From the NCBI GenBank assembly GCA_964631745.1, contig CAZVWV010000019.1:1-36559 (forward strand): a DNA stretch of 36,559 nt. The letters run 5' to 3'. The stretch comes from CAZVWV01 sp964631745. GTDB lineage: Bacteria > Bdellovibrionota_C > UBA2361 > JBGSMV01. This document shows positions 8,990 through 16,264 of the stretch, piece by piece; the first letter of the stretch is position 1, and each line of letters begins with the position of its first letter. The position numbers and the translations under genes were made by a program. The notes under the pieces are model-generated. The model was not told where the DNA came from, searched no databases, and saw only the letters and a program-made list of their open reading frames with translations.

Positions 8990-9853
8990 CTACTCGCCCT
9001 CGACAATCGAAATCTCGCCGTTCTCGTCAAGCGCATACCTACGCCCCTCGCCTGTAACCCAGGCGTAGCCTTTGGACCTTGCGCCCTTTGCTGGTTTTTC
9101 ATTTGCGGCTGCGCGGCGCGCGTCTTTTGCATCGCCGCTAACTAATGCTTGAAAATCTTCCAGACTCTTGACGGCTTGCCCTACAAAGGGACTGGCTCCG
9201 TCCATTGGAAGTTCGATAAAAGAAAATTTTCCCGCGCCTTTTGCGACTTGCAGAATTAAGGCGCGTGATGGCTCTACTCGCACCGTAGCTTCTCTACCAG
9301 TCACGCCAACGATCCAGGCCTCTTCGGCCAACATAATAGGGCTCTTGCCCTGTTGCAGGAATGCCACTGCGATGCGGCGGCCTCGTCCTGGAGGAATCGT
9401 ATTAAAATCCACCGGTACGGCGACTGTCTCTGGTTCGATCTCTTTTAAGAGCGTCTCGACCGGATCCTCAGGCGAATCTGAGATTGAATCTTGCGGAACT
9501 ACCACAATAGGGCTCGCGAGTAGAGCAACCGCTAATGGATAACCGGCGGGAATTGGTCCTGCCGCGACTTTGTTCTTCAAAGCATCAAGTGAGGTGATCA
9601 CATCAGCCGGCAAAGTGCTGATGGGCCGCTCTTCAAGCCTAATATCCGCTTTTTCTAAAGGTTGCCCTGTCTCAATTTTTGAATGCGCAATTGCGACCTG
9701 AATTCTCTTCTCTACCGGAACCGGCGCGGCTGCTACCTGTCTGCTCGGACCCCGAAAAATTACGGCTAACAAAAGAATCGCGAGAACGCCTGCCCCGATC
9801 GGGAATTGCCATTTGCTCCAGGAGCTGGATACTGATGTGGGGTGAACTCGCAT
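8990..9853 (-). CDS. cpaB: CpaB/RcpC-like Flp pilus assembly protein (SAF domain)
   Basis: A 287-aa protein with an N-terminal transmembrane helix (about residues 18-34, FPIGAGVLAILLLAVIF). A SAF-like segment follows (IQVAIAHSKIETGQPLEKAD, then AAGPIPAGYPLAVALL), which is the hallmark of CpaB/RcpC. These are inner-membrane or periplasmic proteins that help build the Tad pilus secretin complex. The middle part, with VAVPVDFNTIPPGRGRRIAV and GVTGREATVRVEPSRALIL, fits the RcpC/CpaB domain. The C-terminal 50 residues are polar and basic. It lies directly downstream of the small pilin gene, separated by a strong hairpin, and upstream of the pseudopilins. The start is ATG at 9853. No cpaC, cpaE or cpaF is visible in the window, so the rest of the machine must be elsewhere. 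Confidence 0.8.
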   Translation of the reverse strand: MRVHPTSVSSSWSKWQFPIGAGVLAILLLAVIFRGPSRQVAAAPVPVEKRIQVAIAHSKIETGQPLEKADIRLEERPISTLPADVITSLDALKNKVAAGPIPAGYPLAVALLASPIVVVPQDSISDSPEDPVETLLKEIEPETVAVPVDFNTIPPGRGRRIAVAFLQQGKSPIMLAEEAWIVGVTGREATVRVEPSRALILQVAKGAGKFSFIELPMDGASPFVGQAVKSLEDFQALVSGDAKDARRAAANEKPAKGARSKGYAWVTGEGRRYALDENGEISIVEGE

Positions 9854-9876
9854 GACGACCGCGCAAGTTGTGCATC

Positions 9877-9909
9877 AGGCGGACCTGCGCGGTTCGCGCG
9901 GGTCCGCCT
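9877..9909 (-). terminator. Strong hairpin between pilin and cpaB-like genes
   Basis: AGGCGGACC (9877-9885) pairs with GGTCCGCCT (9901-9909), and inner GCGCG pairs with CGCGC around a 3-base loop. On the minus strand no T run follows, so full termination is not expected. A hairpin just downstream of a small pilin gene could stabilise the pilin message or lower read-through into cpaB. On the plus strand the stem is followed by GAACTTTTT, but no plus-strand gene precedes it. Confidence 0.55.
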
Positions 9910-9928
9910 GAACTTTTTAATCGCTAAC

Positions 9929-10078
9929 TTATCCAGCAGTTGAAGAATCAACGATACTCAACTGACTTGATGTGTTAGTACCGATCGAAGTCAAAAGCGG
10001 CACTGCAAGCACCACGATAAGCGCGGCGAGTAAACCTAGAACGATTAGCTCAATAGAGCCTTTTTCTTTCTTATTCAT
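9929..10078 (-). CDS. Small Flp-like major pilin precursor
   Basis: A 49-aa protein starting MNKKEKGSIELIVLG, followed by a strongly hydrophobic stretch (LLAALIVVLAVPLL) and a short polar tail. This is the layout of Flp-type pilins: a brief basic leader ending in Gly, then a helix with a Glu near its start, cleaved by a TadV-type peptidase. The Glu falls at +3 after the Gly rather than the common +5, so it is a divergent member. I chose ATG 10078 because AGGAAAA lies about 10 bases upstream; a longer upstream frame lacks such a site. It is the first gene of the minus-strand cluster leading into cpaB. Confidence is moderate because the protein is so short. Confidence 0.65.
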   Translation of the reverse strand: MNKKEKGSIELIVLGLLAALIVVLAVPLLTSIGTNTSSQLSIVDSSTAG

Positions 10079-10498
10079 TGTCAATTTTCCTATCAAATAT
10101 AAAACGCGAAAAAACCTACACGGCTTTTCCTGAGCGTCCAAAGTGTAGGAGACATAAAGGATCGCTCTGTACCTAAAAATTCCAAGTCCTTGAACTTGAA
10201 AGGCTTAAGTAACCTCCTATGGGGCAAATCGTACGAACCCCTCTAAATCTTTAGATTCACGAGCGTTTTTATTTGTTTCAGCTATTAGGTGAGATCTTCT
10301 TAAATGATTAGCAGGGGCGAGTGTGCTGGATAATCTACCGTTGAGCCCCTGATTCTACAATATCTCCGCTAGGTTAGAGCTGTTAGCTTTGAGCCGAGTT
10401 ACCGTTTGAGGAGTGGTTAAGTAGCTGGTACTAAAGGGTTCTATAGCACTAAATTGTGCCACTGCACTGCTGTCCGGTAAGACATTGTAATTTGGGTC

Positions 10499-10580
10499 TT
10501 TAACCACGGAGGCCACGGGGAACACGGAGAAAATATTGAGAATTTCTCTCTCCGTGACCTCCGTGTTCTCCGTGGTTAAA
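10499..10580. repeat. 82-bp palindromic repeat with CCACGGAG motifs
   Basis: TTTAACCACGGAGG (10499 on) pairs with CCTCCGTGTTCTCCGTGG and TTAAA at the right end (10580), with imperfect pairing throughout. The centre contains AATATTGAGAATTT. A second palindrome at 25252-25334 has the same centre (AATATTAAGAATTT) and the same CCGTG/CACGG half-motifs, so both belong to one dispersed family. A 76-codon frame across it is a by-product of the repeat. It sits about 280 bp downstream of the Cas12-like gene. Confidence 0.8.
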
Positions 10581-10636
10581 TTCAAATCGCGGAAACTACA
10601 AATTCCTGTTTTCCCTTTTTAAATCAAGAATTTACG

Positions 10637-10855
10637 GCATCACCGCCACCTTTCTACCGGACACGCATGGTGCCACTGCGAGGGCATAAACCTGATCGGT
10701 TTTACTCTCTCTTTTAAACCTAGGACAATGGGAGAGTTTTCATAGAAGCAGTTGAATCGTAGCGAGGTGGCGGAGATGCTTGGTGGGAGCCCGCAAGCGT
10801 GAGGTTCCTTATTGATGCAAAAAAGGCGGCAAACCCCACCCCCCGAAGGGGCAAA
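10637..10855. ncRNA. Candidate structured RNA next to the Cas12-like gene (strand unresolved)
   Basis: GCATCACCGCCACCT (10637-10651) pairs with AGGTGGCGGAGATGC (10765-10779), 14 of 15 positions, closing a 143-nt domain. Inside are a 7-bp hairpin with one bulge at 10664-10680, AAACC/GGTTT at 10688-10702 and ACTCTCTC/GGGAGAGT at about 10704-10738. Outside is GGAGCC/GGTTCC capped by CGCAAGCG (10788-10810), and CCCC/GGGG around a tetraloop near the Cas12-like stop codon. Two stems contain G-T pairs that would be G-U only if the plus strand is transcribed, favouring an RNA convergent with the gene; the terminal stem reads as C(UUCG)G on the minus strand. A guide-type RNA (omega or tracr-like) is possible given the neighbour, but a decayed mobile-element end is an alternative. 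No match to a named RNA family is claimed. Confidence 0.4.
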
Positions 10856-10856
10856 A

Positions 10857-13487
10857 TCACCCAGTTACTATAGCGGTTGCTGAATCCTTTACGCCAATAG
10901 CGTTAATCTTTTGAAAAGCACGAAGATCTGATCGACCATCAGGGGTTAGAAATCTCGAAATCAGATTAAACGTAGCAACTAGCTCTGCCTCTCTTTTGGT
11001 GCCGCATTCGTCTGACCCACACTCGAACTTGTTCCCGCTCGGGTTAGCGGCATTTAAGTGAAGACAGCTTGGGCAGATCTTTTTAATATCCTTGGGATCA
11101 ACCTCTAGAATATCAATTGCGGGAGTGAGAAATCTTGCATGCTCCTTTAGAGATTCCCCGATCTGCGCCGCGCCGAAGGCTGCCATAACCCTATTCAAAG
11201 CGCGAGGTTTGTAAGGGCCCGGACCTTTGCCAGACTTGTTTCGTTCAACCAACAGAAGCGTAACGCTCTCTCGCGTACCATACCGCTCTGTAAACCCAGA
11301 CACCTCGTTAGTTACTTGGCCCAATCGTACTTGATGTGCATAACGCAAGGCGTTAGTTCCCATCTCCTTTCTAAATTGTCTCTTTAGCCCCTCAAGCCCT
11401 TGGCGTAAAGTTCTTAGTCTCGTCTTAAAAGGTTCAAGTTGTGTGTGGCTCGGCCTTTTCCCGTTCTCTAAAGTGCTCAGAACTTTTACTAACCGTGCGG
11501 CTTCTTCTCCCTTATTCCGTTTGCGGTAAGCGGCGATTCTACTTGTAAGAACCTCTACTGCTTCATCCGTGCGTTCGGGATCCTTCAACAGTCTAATTAG
11601 GCGAATCTCGGCGTTTACAGCAACTCTTCTATCTAGGATCGTAGCCAAAGTCACTCCGCGATTTTGCCCATGAACGCTCGGCTTTGGAGCGCGCTTCCCT
11701 TCTGGCATCGATGCCTTAGGTGCCGGGCTCTTCGATCGCTTCCGTTCATCGGACGCCCACCAAGGTTCTCTGCCATTACGCAATGCGCGGTTAAGTCTAG
11801 CACCCATGCCAGGTTCGAGGGCGCGACTATCCAGTATCGAGGCTCCCTTTTGTGTTATCCCCCAAGTTTGTACCCATCCGGCGCGTTGAAAGTTCCCGCC
11901 TTTTTTCCTTTTCGGTTGCGGCTCAAGTACAAGTACAATAATTTTGTCGCCGACCGTTACAGGTGCCGGGGCTTTATCCTTCAAAGCCTCTTCGAATTTA
12001 GCAAATCGAGGATTTACCGCCGCCTCGATTTTTTCCATCGAGATGCTACTACTCCAACGTGTACCCGTTGGTACAAAGCGTAAGCCTTTTGAGTTCCAAC
12101 GCCCAAGCTCTCCAGTTATACGATCCGGTAGAGACACCTCTCCTTGGGTACTGGGCACTGACGAGGCAGCTAGTCGCCCCGAGCAGCTGAGAATAATATC
12201 GAGCGGCAACACTTTGACCGTTGAAAGCGTAGCCGATGATGACTCCCCGATTCTTGCCTCGCGACCCACGGGCAGATCTACAACTGCATTTATTTTTCCA
12301 CCGCTTAGAGTGTTGAAATTACCAAATAGCTCCTTTGGTATAAACGGCAGTCTTCTATTTTTTGCAGAGACTTGGGTCCAAGTGGGCGGGGTGTTGGGTT
12401 TAGTTAAGGTCTTGTACCTGATATCTGCTTTGACAAGCGCGCTCAGCTCAGGATTACGTTCCAAAAGGGCTTTAACGGAACTTGCCTCCACCAACTTAAT
12501 GGTTTTTTTCTGCCATTGACAAACACCCGAACTCGATAACACCGCCAATCTCTTACCGCGGTTACGTGGCAAGCCGCTTGGAAAGTGCTGAGATCGGATC
12601 CTCAGATACGCCTTCCCCTGCTTAGAATTCTCAAATTCAGCCAGCGCCTTTTCTCTTGCAGCTTCGTTATCCTTCCATCGCAAGAGAAGCTTTGCGTGGT
12701 GCCTTAAATACTGAGCCGCATCATCCAAAATCAGATCAACCCACTTCCCACCAAGCTGCTTTGCAATCTTATCGGCGGTGTTCATGACCTTCTCAGTCTT
12801 GCCTTGGCCCGTTTCGGTGCACAATTTATCTAAGTACCGAGCGTAAAATGCGGCCTGAAACTCAGAACGCCAGCTCTTCAAGAAAGAAAGCGGAAGGAAG
12901 TTTGCCGTAGAGTCAACGCACATTCTTACAACATCGACGTACTGCCGCATGCGAGCTACTTCCGCCGAGTCTCCCTTTTTGATAGCCTTTTCTAAAGGTC
13001 CATCCTTGGGATCGCGCCTAGACTGCCCCACAATTAGGTTATGAGCCGATGGAAAAAGTTCTCCTCTTTCAAGATGGGAGAACACCCGCACTAAATGTTT
13101 TGCGGCGATCTTCTCCAGAGCTACTTCAGCGAACTCCCGCATCTTATCGGCAAGCGCCGAATCTTCCCCCTCGACTTCACCGAAGCGGCCCTCATGCCAT
13201 CTCTTGACAGTATCTACAATAAATCCGATGCGCTCATTCAATAGAGCGGTGAAACCCTCAATTATCTGCTTTTCCGCAGGCGTCGCAATGACCCCGGCCT
13301 TTTCGGCGCGCATGATTTTATCTGGTTTGTCAGTTTCGGTTTCGGTTTCTGTTCCAATTTCTGTTTCTTGGATGTGATCGGCAGTAAAGCCCTCATTCGG
13401 AACCCCTTCTGAGCCCACAAAAAAGCCTGCGAGTGGACCGAGTGTAACCGGGCAAGAAACTGTTTTGGGCAAGTCGAATAATTTCAT
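10857..13487 (-). CDS. Orphan Cas12/TnpB-superfamily protein with all-Glu RuvC site
   Basis: An 876-aa protein (numbering from ATG 13487). The C-terminal third follows the Cas12/TnpB order. A RuvC-I-like strand KIIVLVLEPQ (E522) is followed by RAGWVQTWGITQKG. A long helical bridge comes next. RuvC-II is TLLLVERNK (E748). Then come VDPKDIKKICPSC, a zinc ribbon (C805, C808, C823, C828), and AELVATFNL (E835), which aligns with the ADLNAAQNL RuvC-III motif of Cas12b. The usual catalytic set is Asp-Glu-Asp; here positions I and III appear to be Glu, so cleavage may be lost or changed. The N-terminal 500 residues are helical and unrecognised, with an acidic ETETETET tract near residue 35. The size fits Cas12, not TnpB (about 400 aa). 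No cas1/cas2, CRISPR array, transposase or HNH motif is nearby. TTG 13523 would add 12 residues; the ATG lacks a clear Shine-Dalgarno. Subtype not assigned. Confidence 0.75.
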   Translation of the reverse strand: MKLFDLPKTVSCPVTLGPLAGFFVGSEGVPNEGFTADHIQETEIGTETETETDKPDKIMRAEKAGVIATPAEKQIIEGFTALLNERIGFIVDTVKRWHEGRFGEVEGEDSALADKMREFAEVALEKIAAKHLVRVFSHLERGELFPSAHNLIVGQSRRDPKDGPLEKAIKKGDSAEVARMRQYVDVVRMCVDSTANFLPLSFLKSWRSEFQAAFYARYLDKLCTETGQGKTEKVMNTADKIAKQLGGKWVDLILDDAAQYLRHHAKLLLRWKDNEAAREKALAEFENSKQGKAYLRIRSQHFPSGLPRNRGKRLAVLSSSGVCQWQKKTIKLVEASSVKALLERNPELSALVKADIRYKTLTKPNTPPTWTQVSAKNRRLPFIPKELFGNFNTLSGGKINAVVDLPVGREARIGESSSATLSTVKVLPLDIILSCSGRLAASSVPSTQGEVSLPDRITGELGRWNSKGLRFVPTGTRWSSSISMEKIEAAVNPRFAKFEEALKDKAPAPVTVGDKIIVLVLEPQPKRKKGGNFQRAGWVQTWGITQKGASILDSRALEPGMGARLNRALRNGREPWWASDERKRSKSPAPKASMPEGKRAPKPSVHGQNRGVTLATILDRRVAVNAEIRLIRLLKDPERTDEAVEVLTSRIAAYRKRNKGEEAARLVKVLSTLENGKRPSHTQLEPFKTRLRTLRQGLEGLKRQFRKEMGTNALRYAHQVRLGQVTNEVSGFTERYGTRESVTLLLVERNKSGKGPGPYKPRALNRVMAAFGAAQIGESLKEHARFLTPAIDILEVDPKDIKKICPSCLHLNAANPSGNKFECGSDECGTKREAELVATFNLISRFLTPDGRSDLRAFQKINAIGVKDSATAIVTG

Positions 13488-13575
13488 AGAATAGCATTCT
13501 GCCAGAACCGAGACGCTAAGCAACTGTTTGCACTTTTACATCCATTCAGGGTCTTAGGCAAATCTACTGGGCAAA

Positions 13576-13612
13576 TTTTTGCTCAGAGACCATGCTGTCT
13601 CTGAGCGAAAAA
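13576..13612. promoter_or_regulatory. Long palindrome upstream of the Cas12-like gene
   Basis: GCTCAGAGAC (13581-13590) is the perfect complement of GTCTCTGAGC (13597-13606) around a 6-base loop, extended by a T5/A5 pairing with one bulged base. It lies 89 bp upstream of the Cas12-like ATG and 32 bp past the preceding operon's stop. In both directions the hairpin is followed by A rather than T residues, so it is not a classical intrinsic terminator. It could be an operator, an RNA-processing site or a weak terminator. Confidence 0.5.
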
Positions 13613-13643
13613 GTTTGGCATGCACCAGCCCGGCCTGCGCCAA

Positions 13644-14159
13644 CTACTCTTTAAGCGGTGTTTCAAACTTTGCAAGCTCGGCATCTAGCTTATCAATTTT
13701 GTCGTACACCAGGTCGACGTCTGCTAGGCCCGCTCGCTTTCTTAGATCGGAATTCAGAGTTTTCAGTGATTGCTCCAGCTCTTCGTTCTTGCTCTTTGCC
13801 GATGAGATCTGGCTTCTCAGGTTTTTGATTCGGGCGAGCGCCACAGTTTCAGGTTCCCTGGTGAGTTCATCGCTATCAGCGCGATGAAGCGGGCCAGATA
13901 CGACTGTGCCCTCTGCCATAACTAAAATCGCGCCAATCAGTGTGGCCGCAGGAAGCTCCGGCAGATTTGCACTCACGACACAGGTCGTTTCGGTTTTTTC
14001 TATCGCGGCTCGATATAATTTTGATTCCGCTCCCGCACCCGACACCACCATAAAATATTGCTCTATGGGGTGACCCTTAAGGGGAAGCTCCTCCTTATAA
14101 TCGACCGCATATAGCGTGGAGGTCTGCAGCAATAACAATAGCACCCAAGCAGTTCTCAT
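13644..14159 (-). CDS. Exported coiled-coil protein of the kinase operon
   Basis: A 171-aa protein with an N-terminal signal peptide (MRTAWVLLLLLQTSTLYA). A small domain of about 80 residues follows that contains a stretch resembling its upstream neighbour in layout. The C-terminal half is a heptad-rich coiled coil (ARIKNLRSQISSAKSKNEEL and on). Its ATG overlaps the stop of the previous gene (ATGA), indicating translational coupling. I do not recognise a family. Signal peptide, mixed alpha/beta domain and coiled coil suggest a periplasmic partner of the 181-aa protein, perhaps forming a heteromer; that is inference. It is the last gene of the kinase operon. Confidence 0.7.
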   Translation of the reverse strand: MRTAWVLLLLLQTSTLYAVDYKEELPLKGHPIEQYFMVVSGAGAESKLYRAAIEKTETTCVVSANLPELPAATLIGAILVMAEGTVVSGPLHRADSDELTREPETVALARIKNLRSQISSAKSKNEELEQSLKTLNSDLRKRAGLADVDLVYDKIDKLDAELAKFETPLKE

Positions 14160-14701
14160 CGCGGCTCTCCCTTTTTACTTGCGAGCTCTCGCTCCTTCTG
14201 AGTTAGAATCAAAAGTGCCCGTGCTAGCTCCTGGTTCTTCCTCTTTGCGAGAGTTTCTGGATCCGTCTGCTTAAGCCCAAATACCGCGTTCTCAAGCTGA
14301 CTCTGTTTTGCGCGCAGCTGCTCCAGATCAGAAGTGAGCGAAAGCAAATCTTTCTCAGTGTCCGCGCCTGCTGGTTGATTAATGGTAAAATATTCACTCT
14401 CGTCGAAGTTGCCACCCACGGTCTCGATCTGAAATTGATACTTCAAAATTGCGAGATCCTGGAATTGAACCTTGGCACTGAACAAATCACCGGCACGCGC
14501 CATCTCCACAACTTTATATCCTGACATGCTGGCAACTAGAACTCGGGCGCGTTTATAATCCCGCGCCGGAAGCTGCAACTCGATTCCTTCCTTGGGAACA
14601 ACGCTAAACGGCCCGGGCGGGATGTGCCCCAACTGTTTGGCATCCAATGCCGTACAGATGCTCGCCAAAAAAAGAAAACTAAAGATTGATATTACTTTCA
14701 T
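14156..14701 (-). CDS. Exported coiled-coil protein of the kinase operon
   Basis: A 181-aa protein with a signal peptide (MKVISIFSFLFLASICTALDA), a beta-rich domain of roughly 80 residues and a C-terminal coiled coil (SLTSDLEQLRAKQSQLENAV onward). It overlaps the kinase stop and the next gene's start by 4 bases each (ATGA), so the three genes form a tightly coupled operon. No family is recognised. Its build matches that of the following 171-aa protein, suggesting a pair of periplasmic partners that work together, possibly as a sensor or scaffold linked to the kinase. Confidence 0.7.
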   Translation of the reverse strand: MKVISIFSFLFLASICTALDAKQLGHIPPGPFSVVPKEGIELQLPARDYKRARVLVASMSGYKVVEMARAGDLFSAKVQFQDLAILKYQFQIETVGGNFDESEYFTINQPAGADTEKDLLSLTSDLEQLRAKQSQLENAVFGLKQTDPETLAKRKNQELARALLILTQKERELASKKGEPR

Positions 14702-16086
14702 TGACCTGTCCCCTCCGAAGACTCAGCCAAACTGAAAGTTCCGGTCATGCCCCAGCCAAGTTCTGTCATGCTGCCCACGCCACTTCGTTTTTCGATACCC
14801 TTTAACTCAATGCGGAATTTCAAATCACCACAAGAGAACTCATTTTTCTCGTCAATCGGAGCAACGGCGCAGTGACTTTTGCCAAGCAAGACATAGACCC
14901 CGGCTTCAGTGCGCCAGAGCCTGAGCGCATATTCGCCGTTATCGGAAAAAAGTCCAACCAACTTTCCCGAATAGCTTCCGATCGGAAGTTCCGTGAGCCC
15001 GATAGCATGGGAGCCTCTTAAAGAGATCGTAATGAAAGCCGAAATCGTGGCAACTAAGATTACCGAGAATACTAAAAACCTCCGACTTGATAACAACAAC
15101 GTGAGAATTCTGCGCTCGCCTCGCTTGGCTACCCCGCGACCGAATGCCACTGAAGAGCTAACACCCAAAATCTTAAGCAAGGCTCGCTCCAGCTCAAATC
15201 CTCCAGAGGGCATCTCCGGAATTTCCGGGTCCTTTCCTTCTTCTATCAATTTTAGATCGCGCACTAACTCGTCTGCAGACTGATAGCGCTGATTGACGTT
15301 CACCGCCATGCTGCGCTCAATCACCCGAGCTAACGCAGGTGGACAGTGCCTAGCCACTTTACGAAGCGGCTCGGCGTGAAGCTTAAAACGCTCCATCATC
15401 AAAGTGACGCTTGATTCCGCCTTAAAGGGTGCACACCCAGCAATCATTTCGTACGCGATCACCCCTAAGGCGTAAAGATCTCCGCGATGATCGCATTCTC
15501 CCGTTTCGATATATTCCGGGGCTAAATATTTGGGCGTTCCGACCATGGCGCCAGCCTGTGTCAGTGTAGCTGAACCTCGCAATCGCGCCACGCCAAAGTC
15601 AGTGATCTTCACTTCACCTTTGCGATTTAGCAGAATATTTTCCGGTTTTAGATCGCGATGTATGATCCCCTCGGCATGCACGGCTGCCAAACCCTCGGCG
15701 GCCTGTTTCATGATGTCCGTGACGGCCGCGGCGCCCATGGGCCCAGTCTTCATGCGCGCATGCAGGTCTCCACCATCAACGTACTCCATGGCATAAGCCT
15801 GGATCTCTTGTTCATCGAAATATTCATAGGCGCGCACAACGTTTTTGTGGTTGACCCTGTACGACGCTACAATCTCGTTTCGTAGCCGTTCGCGCGCTTC
15901 GCGGGTCTTAATCAACCCCGGATAAAGTACCTTTAACGCTAAGTAAAAATCCTGATGCTTCGTGTCTCGGGCAAGATACACAGCTCCCATGCCACCAGCG
16001 CCGATGGGCTTTATGATCTTATAGCGCCCCCCCAGCACGAAGCCGGGTTCTAGCTCGATCAGGTAATTTGTAAATTCCTCTGACAC
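14698..16086 (-). CDS. Membrane-anchored Ser/Thr protein kinase (PknB type)
   Basis: A 462-aa Hanks-type kinase. The glycine loop GAGGMGAV is at residues 29-36, the ATP-anchoring lysine in ALK is K52, the catalytic loop HRDLKPEN is at 143-150 (D145), and the metal-binding DFG is at 163-165. All key residues are present, so it should be active. One transmembrane helix (LVFSVILVATISAFITI, around 335-351) separates the cytoplasmic kinase from a C-terminal extracytoplasmic domain of about 110 residues with two Cys (SHCAV, FSCGDL). It begins with GTG; no downstream Met precedes the kinase fold. It is first gene of a three-gene operon with two exported coiled-coil proteins, which could present signals to the C-terminal domain. 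Substrates are unknown. Confidence 0.9.
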   Translation of the reverse strand: MSEEFTNYLIELEPGFVLGGRYKIIKPIGAGGMGAVYLARDTKHQDFYLALKVLYPGLIKTREARERLRNEIVASYRVNHKNVVRAYEYFDEQEIQAYAMEYVDGGDLHARMKTGPMGAAAVTDIMKQAAEGLAAVHAEGIIHRDLKPENILLNRKGEVKITDFGVARLRGSATLTQAGAMVGTPKYLAPEYIETGECDHRGDLYALGVIAYEMIAGCAPFKAESSVTLMMERFKLHAEPLRKVARHCPPALARVIERSMAVNVNQRYQSADELVRDLKLIEEGKDPEIPEMPSGGFELERALLKILGVSSSVAFGRGVAKRGERRILTLLLSSRRFLVFSVILVATISAFITISLRGSHAIGLTELPIGSYSGKLVGLFSDNGEYALRLWRTEAGVYVLLGKSHCAVAPIDEKNEFSCGDLKFRIELKGIEKRSGVGSMTELGWGMTGTFSLAESSEGTGQ

Positions 16087-16264
16087 GTCACCATAGAGGA
16101 TCGGTAATACCGAAATAAAACTAAAATCGTAGCCGGCCCACTCCTATACGATATTAAAGCCCTCTTTAAAACACGGTATGATTATTGAGTTGCCGCGAAT
16201 TGGGTTTGATCTACTCAGAAAGCCACTTAAACAGGTACTATGTTAGACCTTGGGTGTTCTAATT

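Noticed and set aside
10355..10585. 76-codon minus-strand frame
   Set aside because: Half of it is the translated palindromic repeat and the rest has no ribosome site or family resemblance.
10788..10810. Group II intron domain V-like hairpin
   Set aside because: The short GC-rich hairpin lacks the domain V length and catalytic triad arrangement, and no maturase or other intron domains are present.
10141..10856. CRISPR array beside the Cas12-like gene
   Set aside because: No unit of about 25-40 bp recurs at regular spacing; only inverted repeats are present.
10857..13487. IscB/Cas9-type protein
   Set aside because: No HNH motif lies between RuvC-II and RuvC-III; the zinc ribbon before RuvC-III is the Cas12/TnpB arrangement.
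13487..13560. Sigma-70 promoter for the Cas12-like gene (TTGCCT, 17 bp, TAAAAG)
   Set aside because: The -10 match is poor and similar pairs occur by chance at this base composition, so it is not listed as a feature.
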